DNA of 40,194 nt from a virus, in IMG/VR virus record IMGVR_UViG_3300050821_001425, positions 1 through 40,194 of that record, one strand, 5' to 3'. The notes beneath the pieces were generated by a model that saw only the letters and a list, made by a program, of their open reading frames with translations, was not told the DNA's origin and searched no databases. The position numbers and the translations under genes are program-made. Below, one piece after another: positions 16,286-23,181 of this stretch; within the stretch, counting starts at the first letter, position 1, and each line of letters starts with the position of its first letter.

Positions 16286-16866
16286 TGGATTGGTCAGCAC
16301 TTCAACCCCTCGTCGCCAGTGCTGCCCCGACGATCGGGGGCTTGCTTGGTGGCTTCATCCCATTCCCCGGGGGCGCCATTCTCGGCAAGATGGCCGGCAC
16401 GATGCTTGCGGAGGCGCTGGGCGTGCCTCCCACGCCCGAGGCGGTCCATCAGGCCATTACCACGGGAGACCCCGCCACGGTCAACGCAGCCCTGTCTGCG
16501 GCCGACGCCAAGATGGTTTCCGAGGTCGATAAGCTGAAGGCCGAGCTAGAGGATGTGCAGGATGCTCGCGCGACGACTCTCCAATATGTCAAAGCCGGTT
16601 CCCGTCTTGCATTTGGACCGGTCGTTATTTCAGTGGTTGCCATGATTGGATTCGTGGTAATTTCGTTCATGGCAATGAAACCTGATCTGGCCGGCGTGGA
16701 CCATAGCGTAACGCTGTATCTTCTAGGAGCTTGGCAGGGCCTCGCTACGGCTGTCGTATCGTACTGGATCGGTTCATCCATGGGTTCGGCGGACAAATCG
16801 GACCAGATCGCGGCAATGGCGGGAACGGCGGCAAAGACAGCGGCAATAGCAGCCAAAAAGAAGTAG
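16285..16866 (+). CDS. Holin, GTA-type 3TM family
   Basis: 193 aa. An N-terminal Gly-rich amphipathic region (10-35), an acidic helix (75-95), and two clear membrane helices at about 110-132 and 142-163. YWIGSSMGSADKSD right after the last helix is characteristic of the 3TM holin family found in gene-transfer agents and alphaproteobacterial phages. It forms the membrane lesion that lets endolysin out. Ala/Lys-rich C-terminal tail. Confidence 0.82.
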   Translation: MDWSALQPLVASAAPTIGGLLGGFIPFPGGAILGKMAGTMLAEALGVPPTPEAVHQAITTGDPATVNAALSAADAKMVSEVDKLKAELEDVQDARATTLQYVKAGSRLAFGPVVISVVAMIGFVVISFMAMKPDLAGVDHSVTLYLLGAWQGLATAVVSYWIGSSMGSADKSDQIAAMAGTAAKTAAIAAKKK

Positions 16867-16889
16867 CGTTTCAAAAAGTAATTTCAGGC

Positions 16890-16923
16890 GACCAATCGCC
16901 CCATTGGCGTGAAGCGATTGGTC
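16890..16923. repeat. Perfect 10-bp inverted repeat upstream of 16952
   Basis: GACCAATCGC at 16890-16899 pairs perfectly with GCGATTGGTC at 16914-16923 around a 14-base loop. There is no T-run, so it is not a standard terminator. It occupies the leader between the holin gene and the next ribosome site and could be an RNA processing or stability element. Confidence 0.7.
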
Positions 16924-16951
16924 TAATCACCACCAGGAGGGCTGAGTCCAG

Positions 16952-17035
16952 ATGATGACTGACACCGATTGGATCACGAATTTTTGGCGAGGGTGTGTGG
17001 AATATTGCACACATCTCGTGCGAATTTTCTCATGA
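16952..17035 (+). CDS. 27-aa leader peptide candidate
   Basis: ATGATG at 16952 lies 11 bp after AGGAGG. It encodes MMTDTDWITNFWRGCVEYCT and a further HLVRIFS. Its stop overlaps the next start as ATGA at 17032. Aromatic and amphipathic, no family. It may serve only to couple translation of the following gene, or the two frames may be one protein joined by a -1 shift; see findings. Confidence 0.45.
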   Translation: MMTDTDWITNFWRGCVEYCTHLVRIFS

Positions 17036-17382
17036 GCCGTGGCGTTTTTGTTCCCGAAGAAATGACAGACGTGCAAAAAGCGTTCTGGATTGGCCTGACA
17101 GATCAACGCATTGCGAACATCTGGGAGGCTTCGGACTATATTGCGGAACTTCCGCAGGAGGCCAAGGATCTCCTGCGGAACGCGGACAAAAAGACCCTCC
17201 GGTGGCTGGAACGCGCGTCCCCGGAGGATATCGACCAACTCCAGTACTCCATTAAGTTCATGGAAGCGTCGAAGCTGCTCGGCCGGATGGCTTGGGTAAT
17301 GGCTGCGACGTTCTTCGGGTTCGTGGTCACGTTCCTGACGTTCTGGGAAAAGATTCAGTCAGTTTTCAGGGTCAAAACATAG
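17032..17382 (+). CDS. Membrane-anchored protein of the lysis region
   Basis: 116 aa from ATG 17032, chosen because the ATGA overlap gives translational coupling to the short upstream frame. A soluble helical part with many charges (EASDYIAELPQEAKDLLRNA) comes first, and a membrane span (MAWVMAATFFGFVVTFLTFW) at about residues 86-105 follows. An earlier in-frame ATG at 16969 would add 21 residues but has no ribosome site. Function unknown; topology suits a lysis accessory. Confidence 0.65.
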   Translation: MSRGVFVPEEMTDVQKAFWIGLTDQRIANIWEASDYIAELPQEAKDLLRNADKKTLRWLERASPEDIDQLQYSIKFMEASKLLGRMAWVMAATFFGFVVTFLTFWEKIQSVFRVKT

Positions 17383-17409
17383 GGGCCATCACGCCCCGAT
17401 AGGGGCAGC

Positions 17410-17916
17410 ATGGTCCAGAAATTTGAGCCTATTCTACCAATCCAGGATCCGACCGAGGCGGTAAAAGAAGCTCTTACGCTCGCCATCAAAAATCTAGACG
17501 AGAAGATATCGCTAAAGTTTGCTGCTGGCGATACCGCGGTTATTTTAGCTCGTGAAGAGCTGCAAAAACAGCTCAATGCCATGAACGAAACCATCAGCGG
17601 CAAGTTTCTGGCGAACAAGGATCTCGTCGACCAGTTAGGCCAGGCGAATGCAGCTGCACTGGGTGCCGCTCTCCTGACGCAGAAAGAAATCGCTAACAAG
17701 AGCGAAGCCTCGATCGCAGAGACCTTCAAAACAACCAACGAGAAGATTGACCGGCTTACTTCCCGGCAGGACACCGGGGAAGGACGGGGGTTTGCGAACA
17801 ACGAAAGCAAACAGGATCGAACGACAGACAAGGGCCAGACTTTCGCTCTGATCGCCGTTGTTACAGCGATTGCTAGTTTGATATTCGGCATCATGATGGC
17901 CTTACGCGGTCACTGA
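17410..17916 (+). CDS. Coiled-coil protein with C-terminal membrane anchor
   Basis: 168 aa. A long helical region with heptads and Ala/Lys/Glu (LTLAIKNLDEKISLKFAAGD; QLNAMNETISGKFLANKD) runs to about residue 120. A Gly/Arg/Gln spacer then leads to a terminal membrane span (FALIAVVTAIASLIFGIMMA). The pattern resembles phage coiled-coil membrane proteins near holins, including candidate inner-membrane spanin or anti-holin proteins. No family named. Confidence 0.68.
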   Translation: MVQKFEPILPIQDPTEAVKEALTLAIKNLDEKISLKFAAGDTAVILAREELQKQLNAMNETISGKFLANKDLVDQLGQANAAALGAALLTQKEIANKSEASIAETFKTTNEKIDRLTSRQDTGEGRGFANNESKQDRTTDKGQTFALIAVVTAIASLIFGIMMALRGH

Positions 17917-17918
17917 CG

Positions 17919-18122
17919 ATGGTGATCCTTCTCAAGGCCAAGTGCCTAATCATTCAACCAAACTGGCGCGTTGTCAGGTCTAAATTCGACATCGATCCTG
18001 AAGGTCATGAGCCGTTCGGTGAATATGGCGCGTTCAATCTCTTGCGCGAGCGCGGGGATCTCATCGACGGGCAGTCTTACCAGATCCAGATCATTCCATT
18101 GATTCCACGCCTGAAAGGATAG
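17919..18122 (+). CDS. Small soluble protein, unknown
   Basis: 67 aa, 2 bp after the previous stop. Beta-rich N-terminus (MVILLKAKCLIIQPNWRVV) and a charged middle (EGHEPFGEYGAFNLLRERGD). No membrane segment, unlike its neighbours, and no known family. Confidence 0.55.
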   Translation: MVILLKAKCLIIQPNWRVVRSKFDIDPEGHEPFGEYGAFNLLRERGDLIDGQSYQIQIIPLIPRLKG

Positions 18123-18125
18123 ACC

Positions 18126-18371
18126 ATGGCTTGCTTCACGTTAGGGTTTCTGGAAAACCTGATCATTCAGATCATCATTATCTCGGCTATCATAGCCGTT
18201 ATTAAGCTGGTAGTGCCATGGCTCACCGGCATCATCGGTATACCAATCATTGGACAGATCATCATGATTATCCTGTGGGCCATCGTGGCAATCATGGTGG
18301 TGTATCTCATATTTGCGCTTTTGGGATGCTTGCTAGGCTCTGGAGGTGGCCTGGCACACTTTCCAAGATAA
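18126..18371 (+). CDS. Two-span hydrophobic membrane protein
   Basis: 81 aa with GGATAG before ATG. Residues 9-30 and 45-70 are almost entirely Ile/Leu/Val/Ala, separated by a Gly-rich turn (GIIGIPIIGQ). The C-terminus is Gly-rich (GCLLGSGGGLAHFPR). The stop overlaps the next start (TAATG). Holin-like in composition, possibly a second holin or anti-holin. Confidence 0.62.
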   Translation: MACFTLGFLENLIIQIIIISAIIAVIKLVVPWLTGIIGIPIIGQIIMIILWAIVAIMVVYLIFALLGCLLGSGGGLAHFPR

Positions 18372-18508
18372 TGTTGAACCCCTTCCGCCGTATCCACCGA
18401 GACCGCCAGATATTTGCCGGGGATGCTAGCTTACGCATCAGGATCGTCATAGCGATTGCGGTAACGGCGCTAGCATGGTGGCTAATGATCTCGGGGTGCA
18501 AATGCTGA
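18371..18508 (+). CDS. 45-aa single-span membrane protein
   Basis: ATG 18371 overlaps the upstream TAA. Basic N-terminus (NPFRRIHRDRQ), one membrane helix (IRIVIAIAVTALAWWLMI), and a C-terminal SGCKC. Positive-inside logic puts the N-terminus in the cytoplasm. The Cys pair at the extreme C-terminus is unusual. Overlaps the next gene by 7 bp. Confidence 0.55.
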   Translation: MLNPFRRIHRDRQIFAGDASLRIRIVIAIAVTALAWWLMISGCKC

Positions 18509-18624
18509 TCGGGGCACTTCTTTTCGTTGGTGGTGCATATCTCGGCATCCAGGGCAGCGGCAAGCATATCGCGTTCCCGCTGATGGTTGGCGGATTTGTG
18601 CTGATCGTGGCGAGGATGGGCTAG
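18502..18624 (+). CDS. 40-aa two-span membrane peptide
   Basis: Starts at ATG 18502 inside the end of the previous gene. Two short hydrophobic stretches (LIGALLFVGGAYLGIQ and FPLMVGGFVLIVARMG) are joined by GSGKH. It ends the plus-strand late region; its stop lies 4 bp from the stop of the opposing minus-strand gene. Confidence 0.5.
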   Translation: MLIGALLFVGGAYLGIQGSGKHIAFPLMVGGFVLIVARMG

Positions 18625-18628
18625 GCGC

Positions 18629-18718
18629 TCATTGCCCCGCTGCCCATCCGATCATTGCTAATGCGATGAGGATACACCCAACAGCAAACCAAATCGCCGC
18701 GATCTTCGCCTTGTACAT
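18629..18718 (-). CDS. 29-aa single-span membrane protein, end of left operon
   Basis: Starts at ATG 18718 behind TGAGGACTGC, a strong ribosome site. Encodes MYKAKIAAIWFAVGCILIAL then AMIGWAAGQ: a basic N-terminus and one membrane helix. Last gene of the leftward operon, 11 bp after the 18730 gene. Unknown function. Confidence 0.6.
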   Translation of the reverse strand: MYKAKIAAIWFAVGCILIALAMIGWAAGQ

Positions 18719-18729
18719 GCAGTCCTCAT

Positions 18730-18915
18730 TCATTGCCCAGAAGCGCGGGCCTCACTCTTTGGCATCAGCTTGAACCAGCCGCCGACTCGATAGCGCGCAT
18801 AAACAGCGTTTTCCGTCACCACAACTCGCGTTAGATCATTAAACGAGTGGCAGTCGCGAAGCTCGCTTTCAGGGATAGGCGGATACATTTCCTCGCGCGT
18901 TATTTGGATGTCCAT
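18730..18915 (-). CDS. Small early protein, unknown
   Basis: 61 aa, ATG 18915 with GAGGGAAAC directly upstream. Contains NDLTRVVVTENAVYARYRVGG, a beta hairpin, and ends WFKLMPKSEARASGQ. A soluble, small accessory protein with no family. The 115 bp upstream (18916-19030) holds no gene that I can support. Confidence 0.6.
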   Translation of the reverse strand: MDIQITREEMYPPIPESELRDCHSFNDLTRVVVTENAVYARYRVGGWFKLMPKSEARASGQ

Positions 18916-19030
18916 GTTTCCCTCATGATGGTGGCGGGGGTTCCGTGGATTTTCCTCACGGAAGGTACTCTCGCTGACCGCCTATTTCCCCAGGGCCCGT
19001 GCTCGGGTCCAACCCCCAAACGATGTTCGC

Positions 19031-19219
19031 TTACGAGCGCCAGTGCGTTGGCGTGTAGTAAACGAACATTCCATCCACCAGCGATGTGAACCAGAGGTTT
19101 CCCTTTCGGGTCAACTTCTGGACATTGCGTTCGCCATGCTGGTCATCGATCTTGGTCCAGATTTCCTTGTCGGCCGGCGCCAAGTAGCCATCTGCGTCAG
19201 CGATCGGTTGCCAATCCAT
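19031..19219 (-). CDS. Small protein with DWQPI opening, unknown
   Basis: 62 aa from ATG 19219, preceded by GAGGGAAAG. An upstream ATG adds six residues but has no ribosome site. The MDWQPIADADGYL beginning resembles the start of DUF551-type domains (compare GWQPIETAP in the protein at 23802), but the rest is too short to assign. Confidence 0.6.
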   Translation of the reverse strand: MDWQPIADADGYLAPADKEIWTKIDDQHGERNVQKLTRKGNLWFTSLVDGMFVYYTPTHWRS

Positions 19220-19233
19220 CTTTCCCTCACTGC

Positions 19234-19431
19234 TCACGAGCGCCGTCTAGCGCGCTGGATATCCTTACAGGCCCGTTGCTCCGCTTGTTCGTAGGACATC
19301 CCTGAAGCAACATACTGCCTGGCCTTACGGGCTATCGCATCAGAAATAGCGTCGATCTCAGCCCGCTTTGCATCGGATATTCCCCACTCAACAAGGCCAT
19401 CTTGCCAATCGGCATCTGCTTCATCACCCAT
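19234..19431 (-). CDS. Small helical early protein, unknown
   Basis: 65 aa with GAGGTG upstream of ATG. Strongly acidic N-terminus (MGDEADADWQDGLVEWG), then a basic helix rich in Ala/Arg (AIARKARQYVASGMSYEQAE) ending RARRRS. It may bind nucleic acid through its tail, but nothing proves it. Confidence 0.6.
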   Translation of the reverse strand: MGDEADADWQDGLVEWGISDAKRAEIDAISDAIARKARQYVASGMSYEQAEQRACKDIQRARRRS

Positions 19432-19452
19432 GGATCACACCTCGTTCTTCGG

Positions 19453-20112
19453 TCATGACGGTTTATAGGATCTACCAGGGGCAGGCTGTCGTCCAGACTT
19501 GAGACCAATGCGATAAGCCCGACTCGATACCGCGCCGGCCGTCATTCCAAAGCGCCTTGCAATTTCTGGAAACGATTCGCCGTCAGCGATTGCTCGTTTC
19601 ATCGCCAAATCCCTGTCTTTTGGCCATCCTATCACTTTGTGCGGACGGGACCATGTTCGACCGCGCCAAATATCGTTTATGGCGCCCTCTGAGACGTTGA
19701 ATATAGCAGCAAGTTGACCTTGCGTATGCATCGCCTCAAGATCTCTGATCTGTTGCACTTGATCCCGCGTTAACTTGCCGACAGGGCCGCAGGTATGACG
19801 GCCCTGTGTTCCGTGGATTGCGCAATCGGCGAGATTTTCCTTTTGCGTTTTCCAGGAAAGGTGTTGCGGATGGATGCAGCCATCATGCCCCTTTCCGCAC
19901 GAATGCGCAGCGGTATGCTTAGGCGTAGGCGGCTCGCCATGAGCCAGCGTGCACATAAGACGATGTGCCCACCAGTTCTGGCCATTAACACCAAGCATTC
20001 CACGCCCGTGCTTATCACGAGCAAAGGGCCAATGTAGGCAGCCTTCACCTTCCCAGCCGACGTGGGCTAGCACGAATGCGTAAGCAGCTCCTTGGCCTTT
20101 ATTCCAACTCAT
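19453..20112 (-). CDS. HNH endonuclease with C-terminal helix-turn-helix
   Basis: 219 aa. Start at ATG 20112, chosen for GGGAGG four bases upstream. The N-terminal half has the HNH pattern: CLHWPFARDKHGRGMLGVNG, WAHRLMCTLAHG, AAHSCGKGHDGCIHPQHLSW with the paired His/Cys positions. The C-terminal half has two helix-turn-helix units (LAAIFNVSEGAINDIWRGRT and EIARRFGMTAGAVSSRAYRI), a layout of homing-type nucleases that find long DNA sites. Mobile intruder in the left operon is the likely interpretation. Confidence 0.82.
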   Translation of the reverse strand: MSWNKGQGAAYAFVLAHVGWEGEGCLHWPFARDKHGRGMLGVNGQNWWAHRLMCTLAHGEPPTPKHTAAHSCGKGHDGCIHPQHLSWKTQKENLADCAIHGTQGRHTCGPVGKLTRDQVQQIRDLEAMHTQGQLAAIFNVSEGAINDIWRGRTWSRPHKVIGWPKDRDLAMKRAIADGESFPEIARRFGMTAGAVSSRAYRIGLKSGRQPAPGRSYKPS

Positions 20113-20126
20113 GTGGCCTCCCAGCA

Positions 20127-20318
20127 CTAACCATTCGAGAGCGCCGCTCTAATGGCATTCAGAAGCCCGCAAAACTGCTCATATTCGCGGTCATCTTGAT
20201 CGCCTGCCCATGGCGCGCTGATGTCGAAACCATAGCCGTTGATGGTTTGAATTGCAGCATCCATCTGCGATCGAGTGACGCCGTCCAGTAAATCCGCAAT
20301 TTCCAAATCGTTCATCAT
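20127..20318 (-). CDS. Small early protein, unknown
   Basis: 63 aa from ATGATG at 20318, with GAGGATAG upstream. Acidic helices (MMNDLEIADLLDGVTRSQMD; DDREYEQFCGLLNAIRAAL). No family. Separated by 14 bp from the HNH gene that follows it in the operon. Confidence 0.6.
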   Translation of the reverse strand: MMNDLEIADLLDGVTRSQMDAAIQTINGYGFDISAPWAGDQDDREYEQFCGLLNAIRAALSNG

Positions 20319-20350
20319 ATTTGCTATCCTCGCTCATATTCCGGGACGGT

Positions 20351-20569
20351 TCAGTCCCCGATGCTCCAAGCCGACACGTTTCGGCAAAACTTGATGATGC
20401 CAAGGCAGTTTTGGCAATCGATCTTGCTGCTCATAGACGCCAATTCGGTTTCAGTTTGATCACCGTCGAGGGATACGCCGCACAATGTGTAGTCAAGGCC
20501 GCTTATGTCTTCGCAATGGTAGATGATGCCGGCGCAAAGTCGCTCTGCATATATCTTGGGCTTGATAGG
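20351..20569 (-). CDS. Small Cys-rich early protein
   Basis: 72 aa from ATG 20569, preceded by AGGGA at 8 bases. Six or more Cys/His, with a C-terminal KIDCQNCLGIIKFC that has a Cys-x2-Cys knuckle, so zinc binding is likely. An earlier in-frame ATG exists but would overlap the 20583 gene and lacks a ribosome site. Function unknown. Confidence 0.6.
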   Translation of the reverse strand, partial: PIKPKIYAERLCAGIIYHCEDISGLDYTLCGVSLDGDQTETELASMSSKIDCQNCLGIIKFCRNVSAWSIGD

Positions 20570-20582
20570 CATACCGCATTCC

Positions 20583-20753
20583 CTACTGATGACGGCTGGA
20601 TTCGTCGTCGCGCAATTTTTCCAGCATTGTCTGCACAATACATTCCAGATTATCACGTCGAGCCTCGTCACGCTCTGGTTCCGACCGATAGTCATTCCGA
20701 TCGCGTGTGCTGATCAAGTCCTTAAGCAGACTTTCCCAGGTGCTTCCCATCAT
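20583..20753 (-). CDS. 56-aa charged early protein
   Basis: Starts at ATGATG 20753 just after GAGGAGAGG. Sequence begins MMGSTWESLLKDLIST and is dominated by Arg/Asp/Glu (DRNDYRSEPERDEARRDNLE), a helical, soluble protein. Stop is 14 bp before the next ORF start. Supported by the ribosome site and clean fit in the gap. Confidence 0.62.
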   Translation of the reverse strand: MMGSTWESLLKDLISTRDRNDYRSEPERDEARRDNLECIVQTMLEKLRDDESSRHQ

Positions 20754-20755
20754 CC

Positions 20756-20797
20756 TCTCCTCGCCGCTCGCAGCGGCTTTCTGTCGATCCCGTGACG
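20756..20797 (-). repeat. Repeated intergenic leader element, copy 1
   Basis: Read leftward this is CGTCACGGGATC, then a GCCGC/GCGGC hairpin, then GAGGAGA that serves as ribosome site for the 20753 gene. A diverged copy with the same three parts lies at 21257-21303 before the next gene upstream. Alignable bases include GATCCCGTGACG exactly and TCTCCTC exactly. Confidence 0.7.
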
Positions 20798-20798
20798 G

Positions 20799-21248
20799 TC
20801 AGGCGCCAGTGCCTTTGATCTTCTCCATGATCTGCTCGCCGATCGCGAGAGCGCGCTGAACGTCTGGCTCTGATGTATCGCCGCTTCGCAGGCCGTCAAT
20901 GACTTCCTGCCAACGCTCGGCGGGATTTGTGATGGCACCGAGATCCTTCAACAGCGCTACTTGGCTTTTACATGCGTCCGGCACATCATAGTGGAAGTCG
21001 GCGTAGGTACAGTCGAAATCATCATCAGCATCAAATCTGTAGCCGGCGACCTTGGCCAGGAAGTCGTTGCCGTCCTGATAGTTGTCTCGGTTGCCGCCCC
21101 CGGTCCTGGTGTGGATGATGATCTCGGTCCCGTCCTCGTTGAGAAAACAGTCGCGAAAGCGCGGTACATCATCTCGGCTCACGCCGAGCATTTGAAGAAG
21201 GATGCTGGAAAACGGATTGACTCCGAAAAGCATGTTGTAAAAGCTCAT
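20799..21248 (-). CDS. Early protein, unknown
   Basis: 149 aa from ATG 21248, ribosome site GAGGAGATAGCG. The N-terminus is hydrophobic-aromatic (FYNMLFGVNPFSSILLQMLG), and the middle has NEDGTEIIIHTRTGGGNRDNYQDG, a beta/turn section. A strongly acidic part follows (FDADDDFDCTYADFHYDVPD), then helices. No family assigned. It is flanked on both sides by the repeated hairpin leader. Confidence 0.7.
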   Translation of the reverse strand: MSFYNMLFGVNPFSSILLQMLGVSRDDVPRFRDCFLNEDGTEIIIHTRTGGGNRDNYQDGNDFLAKVAGYRFDADDDFDCTYADFHYDVPDACKSQVALLKDLGAITNPAERWQEVIDGLRSGDTSEPDVQRALAIGEQIMEKIKGTGA

Positions 21249-21256
21249 TGTTCGCT

Positions 21257-21303
21257 ATCTCCTCTATGCCGCTCCATGCGGCTATTGCTAGATCCCGTGA
21301 CGC
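21257..21303 (-). repeat. Repeated intergenic leader element, copy 2
   Basis: Same organisation as 20756-20797: GATCCCGTGACG, a GCCGC..GCGGC hairpin with loop TCCAT, then TCTCCTC (GAGGAGA on the coding strand) before the 21248 gene. The two copies bracket that gene, which is consistent with duplication or with a conserved translation-control leader. Confidence 0.7.
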
Positions 21304-21432
21304 ACACGACGCTGATTCTGCAAAGGCTTAGGTCTCGTTCTTCAGAAGCGCTGACTTAGATTTTACGCTTGAAATCATTGTAGTTTTCTATGCCTGTACG
21401 TCATTTGTGCGCTATCTTGTGCGGCATACGTT
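21304..21432. other. Non-coding region next to the integrase, candidate attP
   Basis: 129 bp between the leader repeat and the integrase stop carry no gene. The stretch 21400-21430 has two TTGTGCG copies 14 bp apart (ATTTGTGCGCTATCTTGTGCG). Phage attachment sites usually lie beside the integrase, so this is the best candidate for attP. I cannot identify the crossover core from this sequence alone. Confidence 0.45.
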
Positions 21433-22680
21433 CTACTGCGGATCGGTTTTTGGTTTGTTCCTGAAGGCTACCCGCGTCTTGGACACACCGGCCACCTTCT
21501 GGACCGACCCGCGAGAATACCGCTGGGTCATGCCAATATCGCTGTGCGTCGCGGCGTGCCGGACGTGCTCGAGGTCGGCACCGGCGTCCGTGGCTTCGCT
21601 GATCGCGCCGGCCCGGCTGTCCATGTTCCGCACGGCCTTCGGGATGCCAGCCAGGTCAGCCATCAGCCGCCACTTGCGGCGAAACTCCGCGGTCGTATAG
21701 GGCCAGCCTGTCACCTCGCAAATGATCATGGGGCCAGAGGCCGGCAGAACTGCCCTGGTGAGCTGCGCGATCGGCGTGCGGCTGTGCAGGGCCAGTTCCT
21801 CGATGACCATGGGCGCCAGTTTCAGGTCAACCTCGATGTCCTTGCCGCGCTTGCTGGTGTTGTGCCGCAGGATCAGGTTTTCGTCGATCTCGTCCCAGCG
21901 GAGCCCCATCAGCCACTTGCCCTTGGGGCCTACTACAGCCGAAATGCCCGGCTCTATCAGGGGCACCCACTCGCCAATTACGTCCTTCTGGCGCAGCATC
22001 AATTCGAACTGGAGGGCCTGAGCGAGGGCCATCGTATCCCAGCCACGCCAGTGAGCCTTGACCCGGAGAGAAATAGCCTGATCGGCGGTGAGGCGTTCGG
22101 TGCGGGGCTTCGGCGCCGGAAACCGCATCTTGTGGAGTACGCCGCAAAGCCGCTCGCACTGATCGTCCTCGAGGATCGTGGCGCCGAACGCGAACATGGT
22201 TCGCAAATGACCGACGAAGGCGTGCGCCATGGCGATCTTTTGGCCATCGTTGCTCCATTCCTTGTGCCAGGTCAGCAGTAGCCGCGCCTTGATGTCGCTG
22301 ATCTGCTCATCGCCATGTTTTAGGACTATTTTCCGAAGCGTAATGTCGTGGTTCTTTCGGACGGCGTAGCGCTTCTTGTGGTAGGTCGAATCCGGGTCAG
22401 TCTGGTAACAGTTGACCAAACCTCTCAGGGAGCCATCGAACTGGTTGACCACGGGCAGTCCACCGCGGGCGAAGATCAACATTTCGTCTTGCAGGCGCCG
22501 GCAGGTATCCGCGATATGTGCGGCCTCCAGATCAGTCGGCACCGTTCCAGACCAAAGGTGATGGTTTTTTGGCTGGAAACCTCGCTTGACGAGATCGGCG
22601 CGGGCCCGCCAGATAGCCTCCCAGCCTTCGCCCTTCGGCCGCCAGACAATGCCAGGGGCGTTCTCAACGTGCGGTTTCAT
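21433..22680 (-). CDS. int: Tyrosine recombinase integrase
   Basis: 415 aa from ATG 22680 (GGGAGG upstream). Catalytic residues are visible: R230 in LMLRQKDVIG, a Lys-rich beta hairpin (TSKRGKDIEVDL, K277/K280), R356 in NMDSRAGA, H379 in HAATHSD, and nucleophile Y388 in TQRYSRG. The box II His is replaced by Met353. The arrangement matches integrases of alphaproteobacterial phages. It integrates and excises the genome at attP/attB. It lies in the middle of the leftward operon and overlaps a small winged-helix gene by 17 bp, suggesting joint expression. Confidence 0.92.
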   Translation of the reverse strand: MKPHVENAPGIVWRPKGEGWEAIWRARADLVKRGFQPKNHHLWSGTVPTDLEAAHIADTCRRLQDEMLIFARGGLPVVNQFDGSLRGLVNCYQTDPDSTYHKKRYAVRKNHDITLRKIVLKHGDEQISDIKARLLLTWHKEWSNDGQKIAMAHAFVGHLRTMFAFGATILEDDQCERLCGVLHKMRFPAPKPRTERLTADQAISLRVKAHWRGWDTMALAQALQFELMLRQKDVIGEWVPLIEPGISAVVGPKGKWLMGLRWDEIDENLILRHNTSKRGKDIEVDLKLAPMVIEELALHSRTPIAQLTRAVLPASGPMIICEVTGWPYTTAEFRRKWRLMADLAGIPKAVRNMDSRAGAISEATDAGADLEHVRHAATHSDIGMTQRYSRGSVQKVAGVSKTRVAFRNKPKTDPQ

Positions 22681-22933
22681 ATTTCGGCCTCCCTGTTGAA
22701 AGCGATACCTTAGTCCCGTACGTTGCATCAAAATAGTCTTTGACAGCCGGCCAATATCGTCTGTCCCCCCAAACCTTCTGTTTCCGGGGAAACCCAGTCG
22801 GCTTGGCGTCGAGCATCCGAAGCGTCTCTCGCGCAATCTTTTCCGGTACGCCCATGCGCCGGATCAGTTCAGCATCGGTCACCCAGAGCGTGCTGGCTTC
22901 GCGATCGAGAGTATCTTCGGCCGGCATTGTCAT
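22664..22933 (-). CDS. Small winged-helix protein, candidate excisionase
   Basis: 89 aa from ATG 22933 with an ATGA overlap on the upstream stop. The helix-turn-helix-like stretch TLWVTDAELIRRMGVPEK, followed by FPRKQKVWGDRRYWPAVKDYF, recalls AlpA/Xis-type DNA-binding proteins. It ends 17 bp inside the integrase start. Excisionases usually sit directly beside the integrase. The role is inference. Confidence 0.6.
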   Translation of the reverse strand: MTMPAEDTLDREASTLWVTDAELIRRMGVPEKIARETLRMLDAKPTGFPRKQKVWGDRRYWPAVKDYFDATYGTKVSLSTGRPKYETAR

Positions 22934-23181
22934 GGGGTCTCGCATTTGGCCGGAGTGAGCGCTTCGGACTCGCCAAACATAAAAGACAATGCGGCGTGCT
23001 GTTCGTCGGACAGAAACCAATTGCGCCGATCCCGCCCGCGACCTCCTCTAGACTCAGAGGAAATAAGCCCTTCATCTTCCATAGCTTCAAGTTGGCGGGT
23101 GTTCCCGCCAAGCTGCATTGTGCGAAAGATCCGCCGTGAAATCTCCGCGTGCATCGTGAAAAGTACTTCTGTCCGCGTCAT
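22930..23181 (-). CDS. Small DNA-binding-like protein
   Basis: 83 aa from ATG 23181, GGAG at about 11 bases. Basic helical middle (HAEISRRIFRTMQLGGNTRQ) followed by GRGRDRRNWFLSDEQHAALS. No family named. It overlaps the 3-prime end of the 23482 gene by 95 bp in another frame, which is large for this operon, so one of the two ends may be mis-set. Confidence 0.55.
   Translation of the reverse strand: MTRTEVLFTMHAEISRRIFRTMQLGGNTRQLEAMEDEGLISSESRGGRGRDRRNWFLSDEQHAALSFMFGESEALTPAKCETP

Noticed and set aside
16994-17013. TGTGTG-N8-CACACA dyad
   Set aside because: Lies within the coding frame of the 27-aa leader and next gene with no promoter nearby; likely chance.
18916-19030. Possible tRNA-like fold in the GC-rich gap
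   Set aside because: No acceptor/T-arm pairing with a GGTTCGAATCC-type loop can be drawn.
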